Positions 52,419-60,496 of a stretch of DNA of 64,000 bases are shown here, piece after piece; positions within the stretch are counted from its first letter, which is position 1; the number at the start of each line of letters is the position of its first letter. Below the pieces are notes generated by a model, which saw nothing but the letters and a program-made list of their open reading frames with translations, ran no database searches and was not told the origin of the DNA. The translations under genes were made by a program, and so were the position numbers. The DNA is taken from positions 434,001-498,000 of the forward strand of contig CAWKLE010000003.1 in the NCBI GenBank assembly GCA_963850415.1, written 5' to 3'. Source of the DNA: VAXT01 sp963850415. GTDB taxonomy: Bacteria > Actinomycetota > Thermoleophilia > Gaiellales > Gaiellaceae.

Positions 52419-53031
52419 CGGCGGCCGCTGGCTCACGACGAACCGGACGCGGGGCATGAGACCGCCATCGCGGTCTGGCGCCCCTCGAGGAAGCTGTGAC
52501 AGGACGGCTCCCTTCTTCCGGCGGGAGCGCACGAACCGCGTCTGTCGCCCGACGCGGCAACCCGCTTTCTCGTATCCGCCGTCGCGCGATCGCGAGCATC
52601 TGGCCAACGACCTTCGGGACGTGGCACATCGTCCGACGCGGATTGGGCGGGATCACCGTGTGGAGCGTCGTGGAACGGCATGGTCTCACCGGCCGCGGTC
52701 CCCGAAGCGTTCGCCGCCGCGATCCTGAAGTAGTACGTCGTAAACGATTCCAGGTTCAGGAGCGTCTCGGAGAGCGTCGCAGGGGCCGCAGGCCGTGACG
52801 ACCTGGACCGGTGTCGACGATCCGAGCGCCGGCGTCAGGCCCCCACTCGAACCACGCTCGCGTTTCGAGGCCACCCGGATCGACTGTGCCATAGAGCCAC
52901 GCAAACACGTCGCCGGTCTGAGCAATGCCCGTCATGGCCACAGGCGGTGTCGCCGGAGTCTCGCCTCGACCGAATCCTGTGACGGCCAGCGTCGCGAGAC
53001 AAAGCACGCAGATCGCCCCAATAGCCTTCAC
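52416..53031 (-). pseudogene. Secreted FN3-like plus PASTA protein, interrupted by at least three frameshifts
   Basis: From GTG 53031: signal peptide ('AIGAICVLCLATLAVTGFG'), then a fibronectin-III-like strand set ('GDVFAWLYGTVDPGGLETRA', 'WFEWGPDAG'). It continues in another frame with 'ATLSETLLNLESFTTYYFRI' and 'AAANASGTAAGET', then in a third with 'RTMCHVPKVVGQMLAIARRR', and finally 'GCRVGRQTRFVRSRRKKGAV' with 'VRFVVS', which together form a PASTA domain. Breaks near 52800, 52675 and 52575. Each piece is conserved, so errors or a recent pseudogene. The end near 52416 is approximate and overlaps the pdxH end. Probably an extracellular protein that binds wall fragments; inferred. Confidence 0.6.
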
Positions 53032-53072
53032 ACCCGTCCCTTCTCCTGGCCGACGACAATGATAGTGCTGGA

Positions 53073-54131
53073 TTGGAAATGATCCTCGGCCATCTCGATC
53101 TGGACGCTTTCTTCGCCGCCGTCGAGGAGCTCGAGGATCCCGAGCTGCGCTCGAAGCCGTTGATCGTCGGCGGCGACCCGCGTGGGCGCGGCGTCGTCGC
53201 GACCGCCAACTACGAGGCGCGCAAGTTCGGGATCGGGTCCGCGATGTCGTGCGCCGAGGCGCTGCGCCGGTGCCCGCACGCTGTTTTCGTCCGCCCGCGC
53301 CACAGCGTGTACCGCGAGTACTCGGCCTCGGTCTGGGACGCCGTGCGCGAGGTGGTGCCGACCGTCGAGCGCACGGGGCTCGACGAGGGGTATCTCGACC
53401 TGGGCGAGGTCGCGGACACGTTCGGAGATGCTCGGGCCGTCGCAGAGGCGGTCCAGACGTCCGTCCGCGGTGCGACGAGCCTGAGCGCCGCGATCGGAGT
53501 CGCGACGTCGAAGGTGGTCGCCAAGATCGCGAGCGACCGCCGCAAGCCGGGCGGGCTCACGGTCGTCCCGCCCGGGCGTGAGGCGTCGTTCCTCGCCCCG
53601 TTCGACGCCCGTCGCCTGCCGGGGGTCGGCCCGCGCTCGGAGGCCCGGCTGCGAGCTGCAGGCCTCGAGACGATCGGCGCGCTCGCGGCCCTCAGCGACG
53701 CGGACCTGAGGCGGCTCCTGCCCGGCAAGGTCGGCCTCCTCCTGCGCGACCGCGCTCGGGGCATCGACCCGCGGCCGCTCGAGACCGTCACCGAGCGCAT
53801 CTCGATCTCGACCGAGGAGACGTTCGAGCGGGACATCGCCGACCGCGACCGGCTCAAGGACGAGCTGCGGCGGATGGCCGTCGGGCTCGCCGAGCACCTG
53901 CAGAAGAAGGGCGAGACCGCCCGTACCGTGACGACGAAGGTGCGCTACCCGGACTTCGCGATCCGCAGCCGCTCGACCAGCCTCGCCGTCGGCACCGATG
54001 ACGCCGACCGGATCTCGGAGCTCGCCTGCAAGCTGCTCGACCGCGCGCTCGACGACCGGCCGGGGCCGCTGCGGCTCGTCGGGGTCGGCGTTTCCGGCTT
54101 CGAGCCCCATCGCCAGCTGGCGCTGGTCTAA
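53073..54131 (+). CDS. dinB: DNA polymerase IV (Y-family)
   Basis: Error-prone translesion polymerase. About 352 residues: 'ILGHLDLDAFFAAVEELEDP', 'PLIVGGDPRGRGVVATANYE', catalytic 'TGLDEGYLDLGEVADTF', 'SAAIGVATSKVVAKIASD' and 'LPGVGPRSEARLRAAGLETI', then the little-finger domain. Two starts are possible: TTG 53073, six bases after GATAGT, or ATG 53079. No clear Shine-Dalgarno for either. Divergent from the secreted FN3/PASTA gene. No LexA-like box was seen in the 40-bp gap. Confidence 0.93.
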   Translation: MEMILGHLDLDAFFAAVEELEDPELRSKPLIVGGDPRGRGVVATANYEARKFGIGSAMSCAEALRRCPHAVFVRPRHSVYREYSASVWDAVREVVPTVERTGLDEGYLDLGEVADTFGDARAVAEAVQTSVRGATSLSAAIGVATSKVVAKIASDRRKPGGLTVVPPGREASFLAPFDARRLPGVGPRSEARLRAAGLETIGALAALSDADLRRLLPGKVGLLLRDRARGIDPRPLETVTERISISTEETFERDIADRDRLKDELRRMAVGLAEHLQKKGETARTVTTKVRYPDFAIRSRSTSLAVGTDDADRISELACKLLDRALDDRPGPLRLVGVGVSGFEPHRQLALV

Positions 54132-54142
54132 CGTCACCCGAT

Positions 54143-55587
54143 GTGAAGAAGCACCTCGGCACGATGCTGACGACGATCGCCATGCTCGCGGGGCTCGCGC
54201 TGCTCGGCTTCCTCGCGTGGTCGTGGTGGCAGAGCCGGCTCCCGGGGCGCTACGACGTCATGTCCTACGGCGTGGTCGACGACGGCGGAGCGCAGCCGAT
54301 CGCGCACAGCCACTTCGGCGTCGACTCCCTTACCGGCCCGAAGGGCAAGCCGGACTACAAGGTCACACTCACCGCCGAGAAGGCTCCGGTGCGGCTCGCA
54401 TCGGGCCAGGAGGTGAACGCCTGGACGTTCAACGGCAAGGCGCCCGGCCCGGAGCTCCGCGTTCGCCGAGGCGACCTCGTCCAGGTCACGCTCGTCAACA
54501 AGGACATCGGCGACGGCGTGACCATCCACTGGCACGGACTCGAACGTTCCGAACGCGGAGGACGGCGTCGCAGGCGTCACGCAGAACGCGGTCGAGCCGG
54601 GCGGCCGCTACGTCTACCGCTTCCGGCCGGAGCAGGTCGGAACCTTCTGGTACCACACGCACCAGGATGCTTCGCAAGGCGTGAGGCAGGGCCTCTTCGG
54701 CGCGCTGGTCATCGACCCGAAGCAGCGCCCTCGCGGGGTCGACCTCGCCCTCCCGGTGCACACGTTCTCGGGTCGCACGGCGATCGGAGCCCACGACGAC
54801 GTCTGGCGCAAAGCGGTGCGACCGGGCACGCCCGTCCGCCTCCGGCTGATCAACACCGACAGCGCGTCCGCGAAGGTCCAGCTCTCCGGGATGCTGCCGT
54901 CCGTGGTCGCGATCGACGGCGCAGACATCGCACCGGCTCGGGTTCCGCCCGGCAGGTCGATCGAGATCGGAGCGGGCGGCCGCTACGACATCGCGTTCGG
55001 CATGCCCGACGGTGTCGCATCCGTCGAGGTCGAGAACTCCAAAGCCGCGCTCGTGCTCAGTCCCGATGGAACCGGAAATCCGGCCGCGACTCCGTCAGGT
55101 CCGGTGTTCGACCCAGGCGTGCGGAGTAGCGGCTTCACCGGTTACGCGGAGGCCAGGTTCGATCGCACGTTTCAGCTCAGGATCCGCAAGAAGGTCGGCT
55201 TTCTCAACGGTCGGCCGGGACGTCACTGGGCTCTGAACGGAGAGCTCTATCCGCGAGTTCCGATGTTCGAGGTGGCGAAGGGCGACCTCGTGCGGATCAA
55301 CCTCGACAACGACTCGTCTTCAGCGCACCCGATGCACCTGCACGGCCACCACTTCCTCGTGCTCGACGCGCAACGGGAAAGCCGTGAGCCCCTGGTCGAC
55401 CGACACCCTGCTCATGCTCCCGCACGAGCGGTACTCGGTCGCCTTCCGCGCGAACAACCCGGGGCTCTGGATGCTGCACTGCCACAACCTCAAGCACGCG
55501 GCCGACGGCCTGACGATGCACCTCATGTACGCAGGCGCGACCACGCCCTACCGGGCCGGCAAGTCAGCGCACAACGATCCCGAGTAG
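54143..55587 (+). CDS. Multicopper oxidase, frameshifted at two points
   Basis: Joined product of about 480 residues: N-terminal membrane anchor ('LTTIAMLAGLALLGFLAWSW'), then copper motifs 'VTIHWHGL', 'GTFWYHTHQDASQGVRQGLF', 'SAHPMHLHGHHFLVLDA' and 'NPGLWMLHCHNLKHAADGLT' with the axial Met in 'MHLMYAG'. All four copper-site clusters are present, so it should oxidise phenols, metals or similar substrates at the cell surface. Extra bases near 54542 ('HGLDVPNAEDG' is restored) and near 55370 ('LDANGKAVSPWSTDTL' is restored) break the frame. GTG start at 54143, eight bases after TAACGT. I treat it as an intact gene with sequence errors. Confidence 0.87.
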
Positions 55588-56040
55588 CTAGGCGGCCGGT
55601 GTCGCGGTCGCCGGTGCGGCCTCGGTGCTTTCGACGCCCCTGCCCTTCCACTCGCGATAGGTGATCGAGGCGAGGAAGCCGAGGATGAGGAAGGCGTTCA
55701 GCGGGTGCAGCCCCCCGAAGATGTACGGAGCCCCGGAGCCGGTCCAGGCCAGCAGGATCTGCAGGACGAGCAACCCGACGACGCCCAGCGCACGGTAGAT
55801 GCGCCTGCGGTCGCGGGTGCCGAACGAGATCAGCAAGAACACGAGCGTGCCCAGGAAGATCAGGTACCCGAAGCCGATGTGCGCACCGAACGAATCCTCG
55901 AACGACTTCTCGTCGACCGTCCCGTTCGAGACCTTGTCCGCGGTGTCGAACGCACCGAAGCCGGCGAAGAAGATCTGGAGGACGACCGCCGCAGTGAGGA
56001 TCGTCGCCCAGATCCGATAGATCCCTCGAAACGCGTTCAT
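55588..56040 (-). CDS. DUF6220-like four-helix membrane protein
   Basis: 150 residues, four transmembrane helices, with 'WATILTAAVVLQIFFAGFGA', 'FGAHIGFGYLIFLGTLVFLL', 'LLVLQILLAWTGSGAPYIFG' and 'LHPLNAFLILGFLASITYR'. The conserved His residues in helices 2 and 4 and the overall pattern match DUF6220 proteins, function unknown, possibly haem- or quinone-related. ATG 56040 has AAGGAG ten bases upstream; a TTG three codons earlier is an alternative. Convergent with the multicopper oxidase, stops adjacent. Confidence 0.75.
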   Translation of the reverse strand: MNAFRGIYRIWATILTAAVVLQIFFAGFGAFDTADKVSNGTVDEKSFEDSFGAHIGFGYLIFLGTLVFLLISFGTRDRRRIYRALGVVGLLVLQILLAWTGSGAPYIFGGLHPLNAFLILGFLASITYREWKGRGVESTEAAPATATPAA

Positions 56041-56090
56041 CTCGGACAAGCTCCTTTTGTCGACGCCGCAGGACGGCTTACGTTAAACCG

Positions 56091-57132
56091 TTATCCGGCC
56101 CAACGGAAGCCCGCCGAAGCGAACTCGGGGGCGAGCGGGCTCTCGGGCAATCCCGGCTGCGGTTCGCGCGCGTTGTAGCCGCCCGGAGCGACGTCATTCG
56201 GCGTGTCCGGATGGAACAGCGAGGCGAGATACTGGATCTGCCCGCGGCCTGGGCCGAGCTCCCACTGGCCGCCGCCGTACGGCGCGATCTCGTGCTCGGC
56301 GCAGTAGTCGTACGCGTCGAAGAGCCGCCGCACGGCCCCGAAGCGCGAGGGCTTGATGTTGATCGTGCGCGGCGGCCACGGGCGGTTCTCGATGTCCGCG
56401 ACCGAGTGGATCGGCGCATCCCACGTGATCCGGGCGGCGTGCGGCTCGAGGATCGGACGCGTCTCGTCGGTCACGTTCGGATCCTCGACCCAGGCATCCG
56501 GGAACGCGTCTAGCACCCTCTGGTACAGAACGGGGTCCGGCGGCTGGTCGACCGACGTGCCCTCGTACTGGCCCTTGAGGTCGACCGAGTCGATCGCGCC
56601 GGTCGCCGCGAGGTCGGCGACGAGCTCTTCCGTCCAGTCGCTCGTCGGGTCGAGCTTGAAGCGGAGGCTCGGGTACAGATCGAGCCAGGCGCGGATCTGG
56701 TCGGCCGAGGGCGGGTCGGCGAGGCGCCTCGAGGTGACGAACGTGACCGGACGCGGCTCGCGCTCGACGGCGTCCACGAGCGTCCGGCCAGCCTGGCGGA
56801 GCCCCAGGTCGAGCGCCGCGCTCTCGAAGGCCCAGCGGCGGTAGTCGTGCCAGGCCTCCATCTGCGGCGGCTCAGTGAACAGCGTGAGCGCATCGAGGAG
56901 CTGCGAGTACGAGTCGAGCGTGAACGAGCCCGCGAGCGGGAGGTCGTCCGGCGGCGGGTGGTCGGTCGCCGTGTACGTCACGTCCTCGCCAACGCCCTCC
57001 TCGCCGGCGCCGTGCAGATGGACGACCGTCGTCACGCGCGTGAACTCGGGAGAGACGACGTATTCGAGCCGCTCGAGCTCGTAGGAGTCGATCTCGATCG
57101 GGAGGTCTCTTGACGGCGTCGTAAAGGGCCAT
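56091..57132 (-). CDS. Enolase-superfamily protein, frameshifted near its start
   Basis: About 345 residues. The barrel domain has the superfamily pattern: 'YPSLRFKLDPTSDWTEELV' (Lys), 'AIDSVDLKGQYEG' (Asp), 'DAWVEDPNVTDETRPILEPH' (Glu), 'ARITWDAPIH' (Asp) and 'RTINIKPSRFGAVRRLFDAY' (Lys), ending in a loop 'IAPYGGGQWELGPGRGQIQY'. Members include mandelate racemase, OSBS and dipeptide epimerases; the substrate is unknown. From ATG 57132 the first codons read 'MALYDAVK', then an extra base near 57111 shifts the frame; removing it gives 'DLPIEIDSYELERLEYVV'. The longest uninterrupted frame starts only at GTG 57035. Divergent from dcd. Confidence 0.8.
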
Positions 57133-57142
57133 GAGGTGGGCA

Positions 57143-57151
57143 GCTTAGAAT
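57143..57151. promoter_or_regulatory. Overlapping divergent -10 boxes for dcd and the enolase-like gene
   Basis: AGCTTAGAAT contains TAGAAT (57146-57151), six bases before the dcd GTG. On the other strand it contains TAAGCT, nine bases before the enolase-like ATG. Only 25 bp separate the two start codons and neither has a Shine-Dalgarno. Confidence 0.5.
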
Positions 57152-57157
57152 CGCGGC

Positions 57158-57736
57158 GTGGTCCTTTCAGACCGAACCATCGAACGCCTGCTCGACGAAG
57201 GGCGCATCGGGATCGAGCCCTACGACCCGGCGCTGCTCCAGCCGTCGAGCGTGGACGTCCGCGTCGACCGCTTCTTCCGCGTCTTCCACAACGCGCGCTA
57301 CCCGTACATCGACGTCAAGGAGCCGCAGGAGGACCTGACCGAGCTCGTCGAGATCGACGAGGAGCGGCCGTTCATCCTCCACCCGGGCGAGTTCGTGCTC
57401 GGCTCGACGCTCGAGCGGATCCAGCTCCCGGACGACCTCGTCGCGCGGCTCGAGGGCAAGTCGTCTCTCGGGCGGCTCGGGCTGCTGATCCACTCGACCG
57501 CGGGCTTCATCGATCCGGGCTGGGACGGCCATGTGACGCTCGAGCTCTCGAACGTGGCCAACCTCCCGATCACGATCTACTACGCGATGAAGATCGGGCA
57601 GCTCTCGTTCGTCCAGCTGACCGAGCCCGCGGAGACGCCGTACGGCTCCGGGAAGCTGGGCTCGAAGTACCAGGGGCAGCAGGGCCCGACGCCGAGCCGC
57701 TACTGGCAGAACTTCGAGCGCGAGGCCGCGAAGTGA
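57158..57736 (+). CDS. dcd: dCTP deaminase
   Basis: Deaminates dCTP to dUTP (or dUMP in the bifunctional form) for dTMP synthesis. 192 residues: 'LLQPSSVDVRVDRFFRVFHN', 'EFVLGSTLERIQLPDDLVAR', 'EGKSSLGRLGLLIHSTAGFI', 'DPGWDGHVTLELSNVANLPI' and 'GSKYQGQQGPTPSRYW'. Actinobacterial Dcd is often bifunctional; that is not decided here. GTG start 57158, probably leaderless (TAGAAT six bases upstream). The next gene overlaps by GTGA. Confidence 0.96.
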   Translation: MVLSDRTIERLLDEGRIGIEPYDPALLQPSSVDVRVDRFFRVFHNARYPYIDVKEPQEDLTELVEIDEERPFILHPGEFVLGSTLERIQLPDDLVARLEGKSSLGRLGLLIHSTAGFIDPGWDGHVTLELSNVANLPITIYYAMKIGQLSFVQLTEPAETPYGSGKLGSKYQGQQGPTPSRYWQNFEREAAK

Positions 57737-58605
57737 TCCTGCTCACGGGAGGCACCGGCTTCGTCGGCGGTCACGTGCTGCAGGCGCTGCTGGCGGCCGG
57801 CCGGCCGGTTCGCTGCCTCGTTCGCGAGCCCTCGAGTGCGAACCTCGACTGCGAGCTCGTCCAGGGCGACATGACCGATGCGGCCAGCCTGAAGAGAGCG
57901 GTCGAGGGCGCGGACACGGTCGTGCATCTCGTCGCGATCCGCCAGGGCAAGCAGGAGCAGTTCGATCGCATCATGGCCCAGGGGACGCGTGACCTGCTCG
58001 CGGCCGCCAAGGAGGCGGGCGTCGGACGCTTCGTGCACATGAGCGCGCTCGGGACGAGCGAGGAGTCGAAGGATCTCGTCCCGTACTACGGCGCCAAGTG
58101 GAAGATGGAGCAGGCGGTCGAGGGCGCGGGCATCCCGTACGTGATCTTCCGGCCGAGCTTCGTCTTCGAAAGGGACGGCGGGATCCTGCCGACCTTCGCG
58201 AAGCTCGCGCGGTTCGCGCCCGTGACGCCGATCACCGGCTCCGGCCAGCAGCGCATCCAGCCGATCTGGGCCGGCGACCTCGCCGCCTACTTCGACAAGG
58301 CGATCGACCTCGATGCGGCGACGAATCGAACCTTCGAGCTCGGCGGGCCCGACGTCGTGACGTGGAACGAGTTCTGGGAGCGGTTGAAGAAGGCGCGTGG
58401 GATCCGGCGGCCGAGCGTCCACGTGCCGATGGGCCTGATGAGAATGAACGCGCTCGTCACCGAGCGGCTCCCCGGGAACGTCCCGCTCACGCGCGACCTC
58501 CTGAAGATGCTCGAGCACGACAACGTCGTCACGAACGACGACGCGGTGGAGACGTTCCAGCTCCCGCTCGTGCCACTGGACGAGCAGCTGCGGCGCGCGA
58601 CCTGA
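57733..58605 (+). CDS. NAD(P)-dependent epimerase/complex I NDUFA9-like protein
   Basis: 290 residues of an atypical short-chain dehydrogenase: 'LLTGGTGFVGGHVLQALLAA', 'VQGDMTDAASLKRAVEGADT', 'VHMSALGTSEESKDLVPYYG' with the Tyr and Lys of 'YYGAKWKMEQAV', then 'RPSFVFERDGGILPTFAKLA' and a C-terminal substrate lid. Similar proteins (NDUFA9-like or NmrA-like) often bind NADPH without clear catalysis. Coupled to dcd by GTGA and to the next gene by TGATG, but the link in function is not obvious. Confidence 0.87.
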   Translation: MILLTGGTGFVGGHVLQALLAAGRPVRCLVREPSSANLDCELVQGDMTDAASLKRAVEGADTVVHLVAIRQGKQEQFDRIMAQGTRDLLAAAKEAGVGRFVHMSALGTSEESKDLVPYYGAKWKMEQAVEGAGIPYVIFRPSFVFERDGGILPTFAKLARFAPVTPITGSGQQRIQPIWAGDLAAYFDKAIDLDAATNRTFELGGPDVVTWNEFWERLKKARGIRRPSVHVPMGLMRMNALVTERLPGNVPLTRDLLKMLEHDNVVTNDDAVETFQLPLVPLDEQLRRAT

Positions 58606-59282
58606 TGGCGGAGCCGCAGATCGTGGCCGCTGGCGGGCTCGGTGACGACGACGGCGCCGGGCGGCTGATCCGGTTCGTGCTCGGCCTCAGCGGCCAGGAG
58701 CGGCCGCGCGTATGCCTCGTGCCGACGGCGAGCTCGGAGCTGCCGGACTTCATGGTCCGCTTCTACTCGGAGCTCAGCCCGTACGCCGAGTGCTCGCACG
58801 TCTCGTTCTTTCCGTGGCCGCGCGAGGATCTCCGCGACCACGTGCTCTCGCGGGACGTCATCTTCGTCAGCGGCGGGAACACGGCGAACATGCTCGCCGT
58901 CTGGCGCGTGCACGGCTTCGACGGCATCCTGCGCGAGGCCTGGGAGCAGGGGATCGTGCTCGCCGGGTCGAGCGCCGGGATGATCTGCTGGTTCGAGGCA
59001 GGCGTCACGGATTCGTTCGGGCCGCACCTCGAGGGGATGCGGGATGGTCTCGGCTTCCTCGCCGGGAGCGCGTGTCCGCACTACGACGGCGAGGAGCGCC
59101 GCCGACCCGTCTACCAGGAGCTCGTCGCGGGCGGCTTCCCGGCCGGGCTCGCGGCCGACGACGGCGTGGGCCTGCACTTCGTCGGGACCGAGCTGAAAGA
59201 GGCTGTGAGCGTGCTCGAGGGCGCCAATGCGTACCGAGTCGAAAGCGGTAGCGAAACCACGATCGAGGCGCGGCTGCTCTGA
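58605..59282 (+). CDS. Peptidase E/cyanophycinase-like S51 peptidase
   Basis: 225 residues: 'PRVCLVPTASSELPDFMVRF', 'VIFVSGGNTANMLAVWRVHG', nucleophile in 'VLAGSSAGMICWFEAGVTDS' and 'LAADDGVGLHFVGTELKEAV'. The S51 family includes dipeptidase E and cyanophycinase. The short length and absence of an extended C-terminal region favour an Asp-dipeptidase. Cyanophycin itself is not indicated by any neighbour. Start by TGATG overlap. The stop is followed at once by a bidirectional-looking hairpin (59289-59319). Confidence 0.87.
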   Translation: MAEPQIVAAGGLGDDDGAGRLIRFVLGLSGQERPRVCLVPTASSELPDFMVRFYSELSPYAECSHVSFFPWPREDLRDHVLSRDVIFVSGGNTANMLAVWRVHGFDGILREAWEQGIVLAGSSAGMICWFEAGVTDSFGPHLEGMRDGLGFLAGSACPHYDGEERRRPVYQELVAGGFPAGLAADDGVGLHFVGTELKEAVSVLEGANAYRVESGSETTIEARLL

Positions 59283-59319
59283 AAAGAGTAGGGGCCACCC
59301 CTAAAAGAGGCGGCCCCTA
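59281..59319 (-). terminator. Intrinsic terminator of the minus-strand RNA
   Basis: On the minus strand, arms TAGGGGCC (59319-59312) and GGCCCCTA (59296-59289) enclose an inner CCTCT/AGGGG pairing, and the stem is followed by CTCTTTTC. On the plus strand it sits right after the S51 peptidase stop but has no T-run, so it is best read as the end of the RNA at 59320-59521. Confidence 0.75.
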
Positions 59320-59442
59320 GTCCGGTGACCAGCGTCGTATTGGTAGAGGCGCTTCCGGCCGGCTGCTAGCTCACCGGCGGCGCGTCTTCGCGAGCCCCCT
59401 ACGCTGGCTAGGCGATTCCCCGTAGGTCCCGGGGACACGCCT

Positions 59443-59484
59443 CTACCCGCTGGTACCTCCACTGCCCGTACTGGAATCTGTCAA
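59443..59484 (-). CDS. Possible 13-residue leader peptide in the structured RNA
   Basis: A TTG at 59484 opens 13 codons ('MTDSSTGSGGTSG' if TTG initiates as Met) to TAG 59445-59443. It is preceded nine bases upstream by GGAGG within AAAGGAGGTGGTCC (59501-59488), which pairs with the 3' end of 16S rRNA over about 14 positions with one G-U. The last codons and the stop fall inside the long stem, so ribosomes on this frame would open it. Whether it is translated is unknown. Confidence 0.3.
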   Translation of the reverse strand: MTDSSTGSGGTSG

Positions 59485-59555
59485 GCCGGACCACCTCCTT
59501 TCCGCGGTTGACGCAACTGTAGCCGTTCGGAAAGGACGTACGCCATTCCAGACAC

Positions 59556-59578
59556 GTCCTGGGACCAGGTCCCGGGAC
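59556..59578. repeat. Palindromic repeat, GGGACC-type
   Basis: GTCCTGGGACC-A-GGTCCCGGGAC, an 11+1+11 palindrome with one mismatch, directly beside the O-methyltransferase stop codon. Reading the minus strand its flank is GTGTCTGGAATGG. Related to the copies at 13358, 13467 and 14735. Confidence 0.7.
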
Positions 59579-59581
59579 TTG

Positions 59582-60178
59582 TCAGGAAAGGTCGGTTAGG
59601 ACCACACTCAGCTCGAGGCCGCGGTCGAGGGGGACCGTGACGCTCTCCAGCGTGGGATCGGCCTGGCGGGCCTTCGAGTACTCGGCCAGCGGGTCCGCGT
59701 GCGAGAGGACGTTGTCGGCGACGAAGAGACCGCCGGGCTCGACCTTGTCCCGCGCGAGCTGGAACAGCCGCTCGTAGTCGTCCTTCTCAGCGTCGATGAA
59801 CACGATGTCGAACACGTCCTCGATCTGAGGCAGCGTCTCGAACGCATCTCCCTCGATCAGTTCGGCGGCCTCCTCGAGCCCCGCCTCGGCGACGTTCCGG
59901 CGCCACGCCTGGACTTTCGCCGGATCGGCTTCCAGCGAGAGCACGCGCCCGCCGAGGTGGCGGACCCCAGCAGCGAACCAGATCGACGAGTACCCGCGGG
60001 AGCCGCCGAGCTCGAGCACCTCGCAATCCACCTGGGGCGCGACCAACGCGAACAGGAACTGACCGGTCGAGCGCGCCACCTGCCGACCGCGCAGCTCGCG
60101 GGAGACGCCTTCCTCGCGCTCCTCGGCATCCTCGGCCTCGAGCCGCTCGAGCACCGCTCGGACCCGGTCGTCGAGCAT
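59582..60178 (-). CDS. O-methyltransferase family 3 (catechol-type)
   Basis: 198 residues: 'VLELGGSRGYSSIWFAAGVR', 'RVLSLEADPAKVQAWRRNVA', 'IEGDAFETLPQIEDVFDIVF', 'IDAEKDDYERLFQLARDKVE', 'GGLFVADNVLSHADPLAEYS'. The metal ligand Asp in 'FIDAEKDDY' and the 'DNVL' segment match cation-dependent O-methyltransferases. Substrate unknown. Its ATG overlaps the Rieske gene stop (TGATG), so it belongs to the sufS-sufU operon. Confidence 0.88.
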   Translation of the reverse strand: MLDDRVRAVLERLEAEDAEEREEGVSRELRGRQVARSTGQFLFALVAPQVDCEVLELGGSRGYSSIWFAAGVRHLGGRVLSLEADPAKVQAWRRNVAEAGLEEAAELIEGDAFETLPQIEDVFDIVFIDAEKDDYERLFQLARDKVEPGGLFVADNVLSHADPLAEYSKARQADPTLESVTVPLDRGLELSVVLTDLS

Positions 60179-60492
60179 CAGGTGACGTCCACCTTGACGA
60201 TCCCGTCCTCGACGACGACGGGGAACGTGTCCACCGGGAAGACGGCCGGCAGCGTCAGCGCAGCGCCGGTGCGGATGTCGATGTTCGAGCCGTGCCGCGG
60301 GCAGACGGCGAACCCCTCCTCGGCGTCGAACTCGCCCTCGCAGAGCGGGCCGTCATCGTGCGAGCACCGATCCTCGAGCGCGTACAGCTCGCCGTTCAGG
60401 TTGTAGACCCCGACCGTGATCGAGCCCGCGGTGACGATCTTCACCGAGCCGGGCGGAAACTCGTCCAGCGGCGCGACGTTGACCAGAGCCAA
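60178..60492 (-). CDS. Rieske [2Fe-2S] ferredoxin-like protein
   Basis: 104 residues with the two cluster motifs 'DRCSHDDGPLCEG' and 'AVCPRHGSNIDIRTGAALT', the CxH...CxxH pattern of soluble Rieske ferredoxins (non-haem dioxygenase type). Located after sufU and coupled to the O-methyltransferase, it is probably a SUF-linked electron carrier. ATG at 60492, four bases after the sufU stop. Confidence 0.92.
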   Translation of the reverse strand: MALVNVAPLDEFPPGSVKIVTAGSITVGVYNLNGELYALEDRCSHDDGPLCEGEFDAEEGFAVCPRHGSNIDIRTGAALTLPAVFPVDTFPVVVEDGIVKVDVT

Positions 60493-60496
60493 GGAC

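Larger units (their letters stand above)
59281..59521 (-). ncRNA. Candidate structured RNA, family not recognised
   Basis: From a TACAGT -10 box (59521-59516) to the terminator, about 230 nt. Pairings seen (plus coordinates): CGCCTCTACC 59438-59447 with GGTAGAGGCG 59342-59351, and CGCTGGT 59448-59454 with ACCAGCG 59328-59334. Together these give a coaxial stem of about 17 pairs with a seven-base bulge (59335-59341). Inside are hairpins CGTAGG/CCTACG (59421-59426 with 59398-59403), CGCG-TCTT-CGCG (59381-59392) and GCCGG/CCGGC (59358-59362 with 59374-59378). The last competes with CCGGTGA/TCACCGG (59322-59328 with 59371-59377), so two alternative folds exist. Upstream of the stem lie an AAAGGAGGTG and a 13-codon frame. 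It is not RNase P, tmRNA, SRP or a riboswitch class I can match by eye. Confidence 0.55.

Noticed and set aside
59488..59502. Plus-strand GGACCACCTCCTTTC resembles the 3' end of 16S rRNA
   Set aside because: The bases before it do not match 16S rRNA. It is the complement of an extended Shine-Dalgarno on the minus strand.
59281..59521. Considered as tmRNA, RNase P RNA or SRP RNA
   Set aside because: No tRNA-like ends or GGTTCGANTCC, no ANDENYA-type tag, no conserved P4 core, and no GGAAG-type SRP tip hairpin in the right place.
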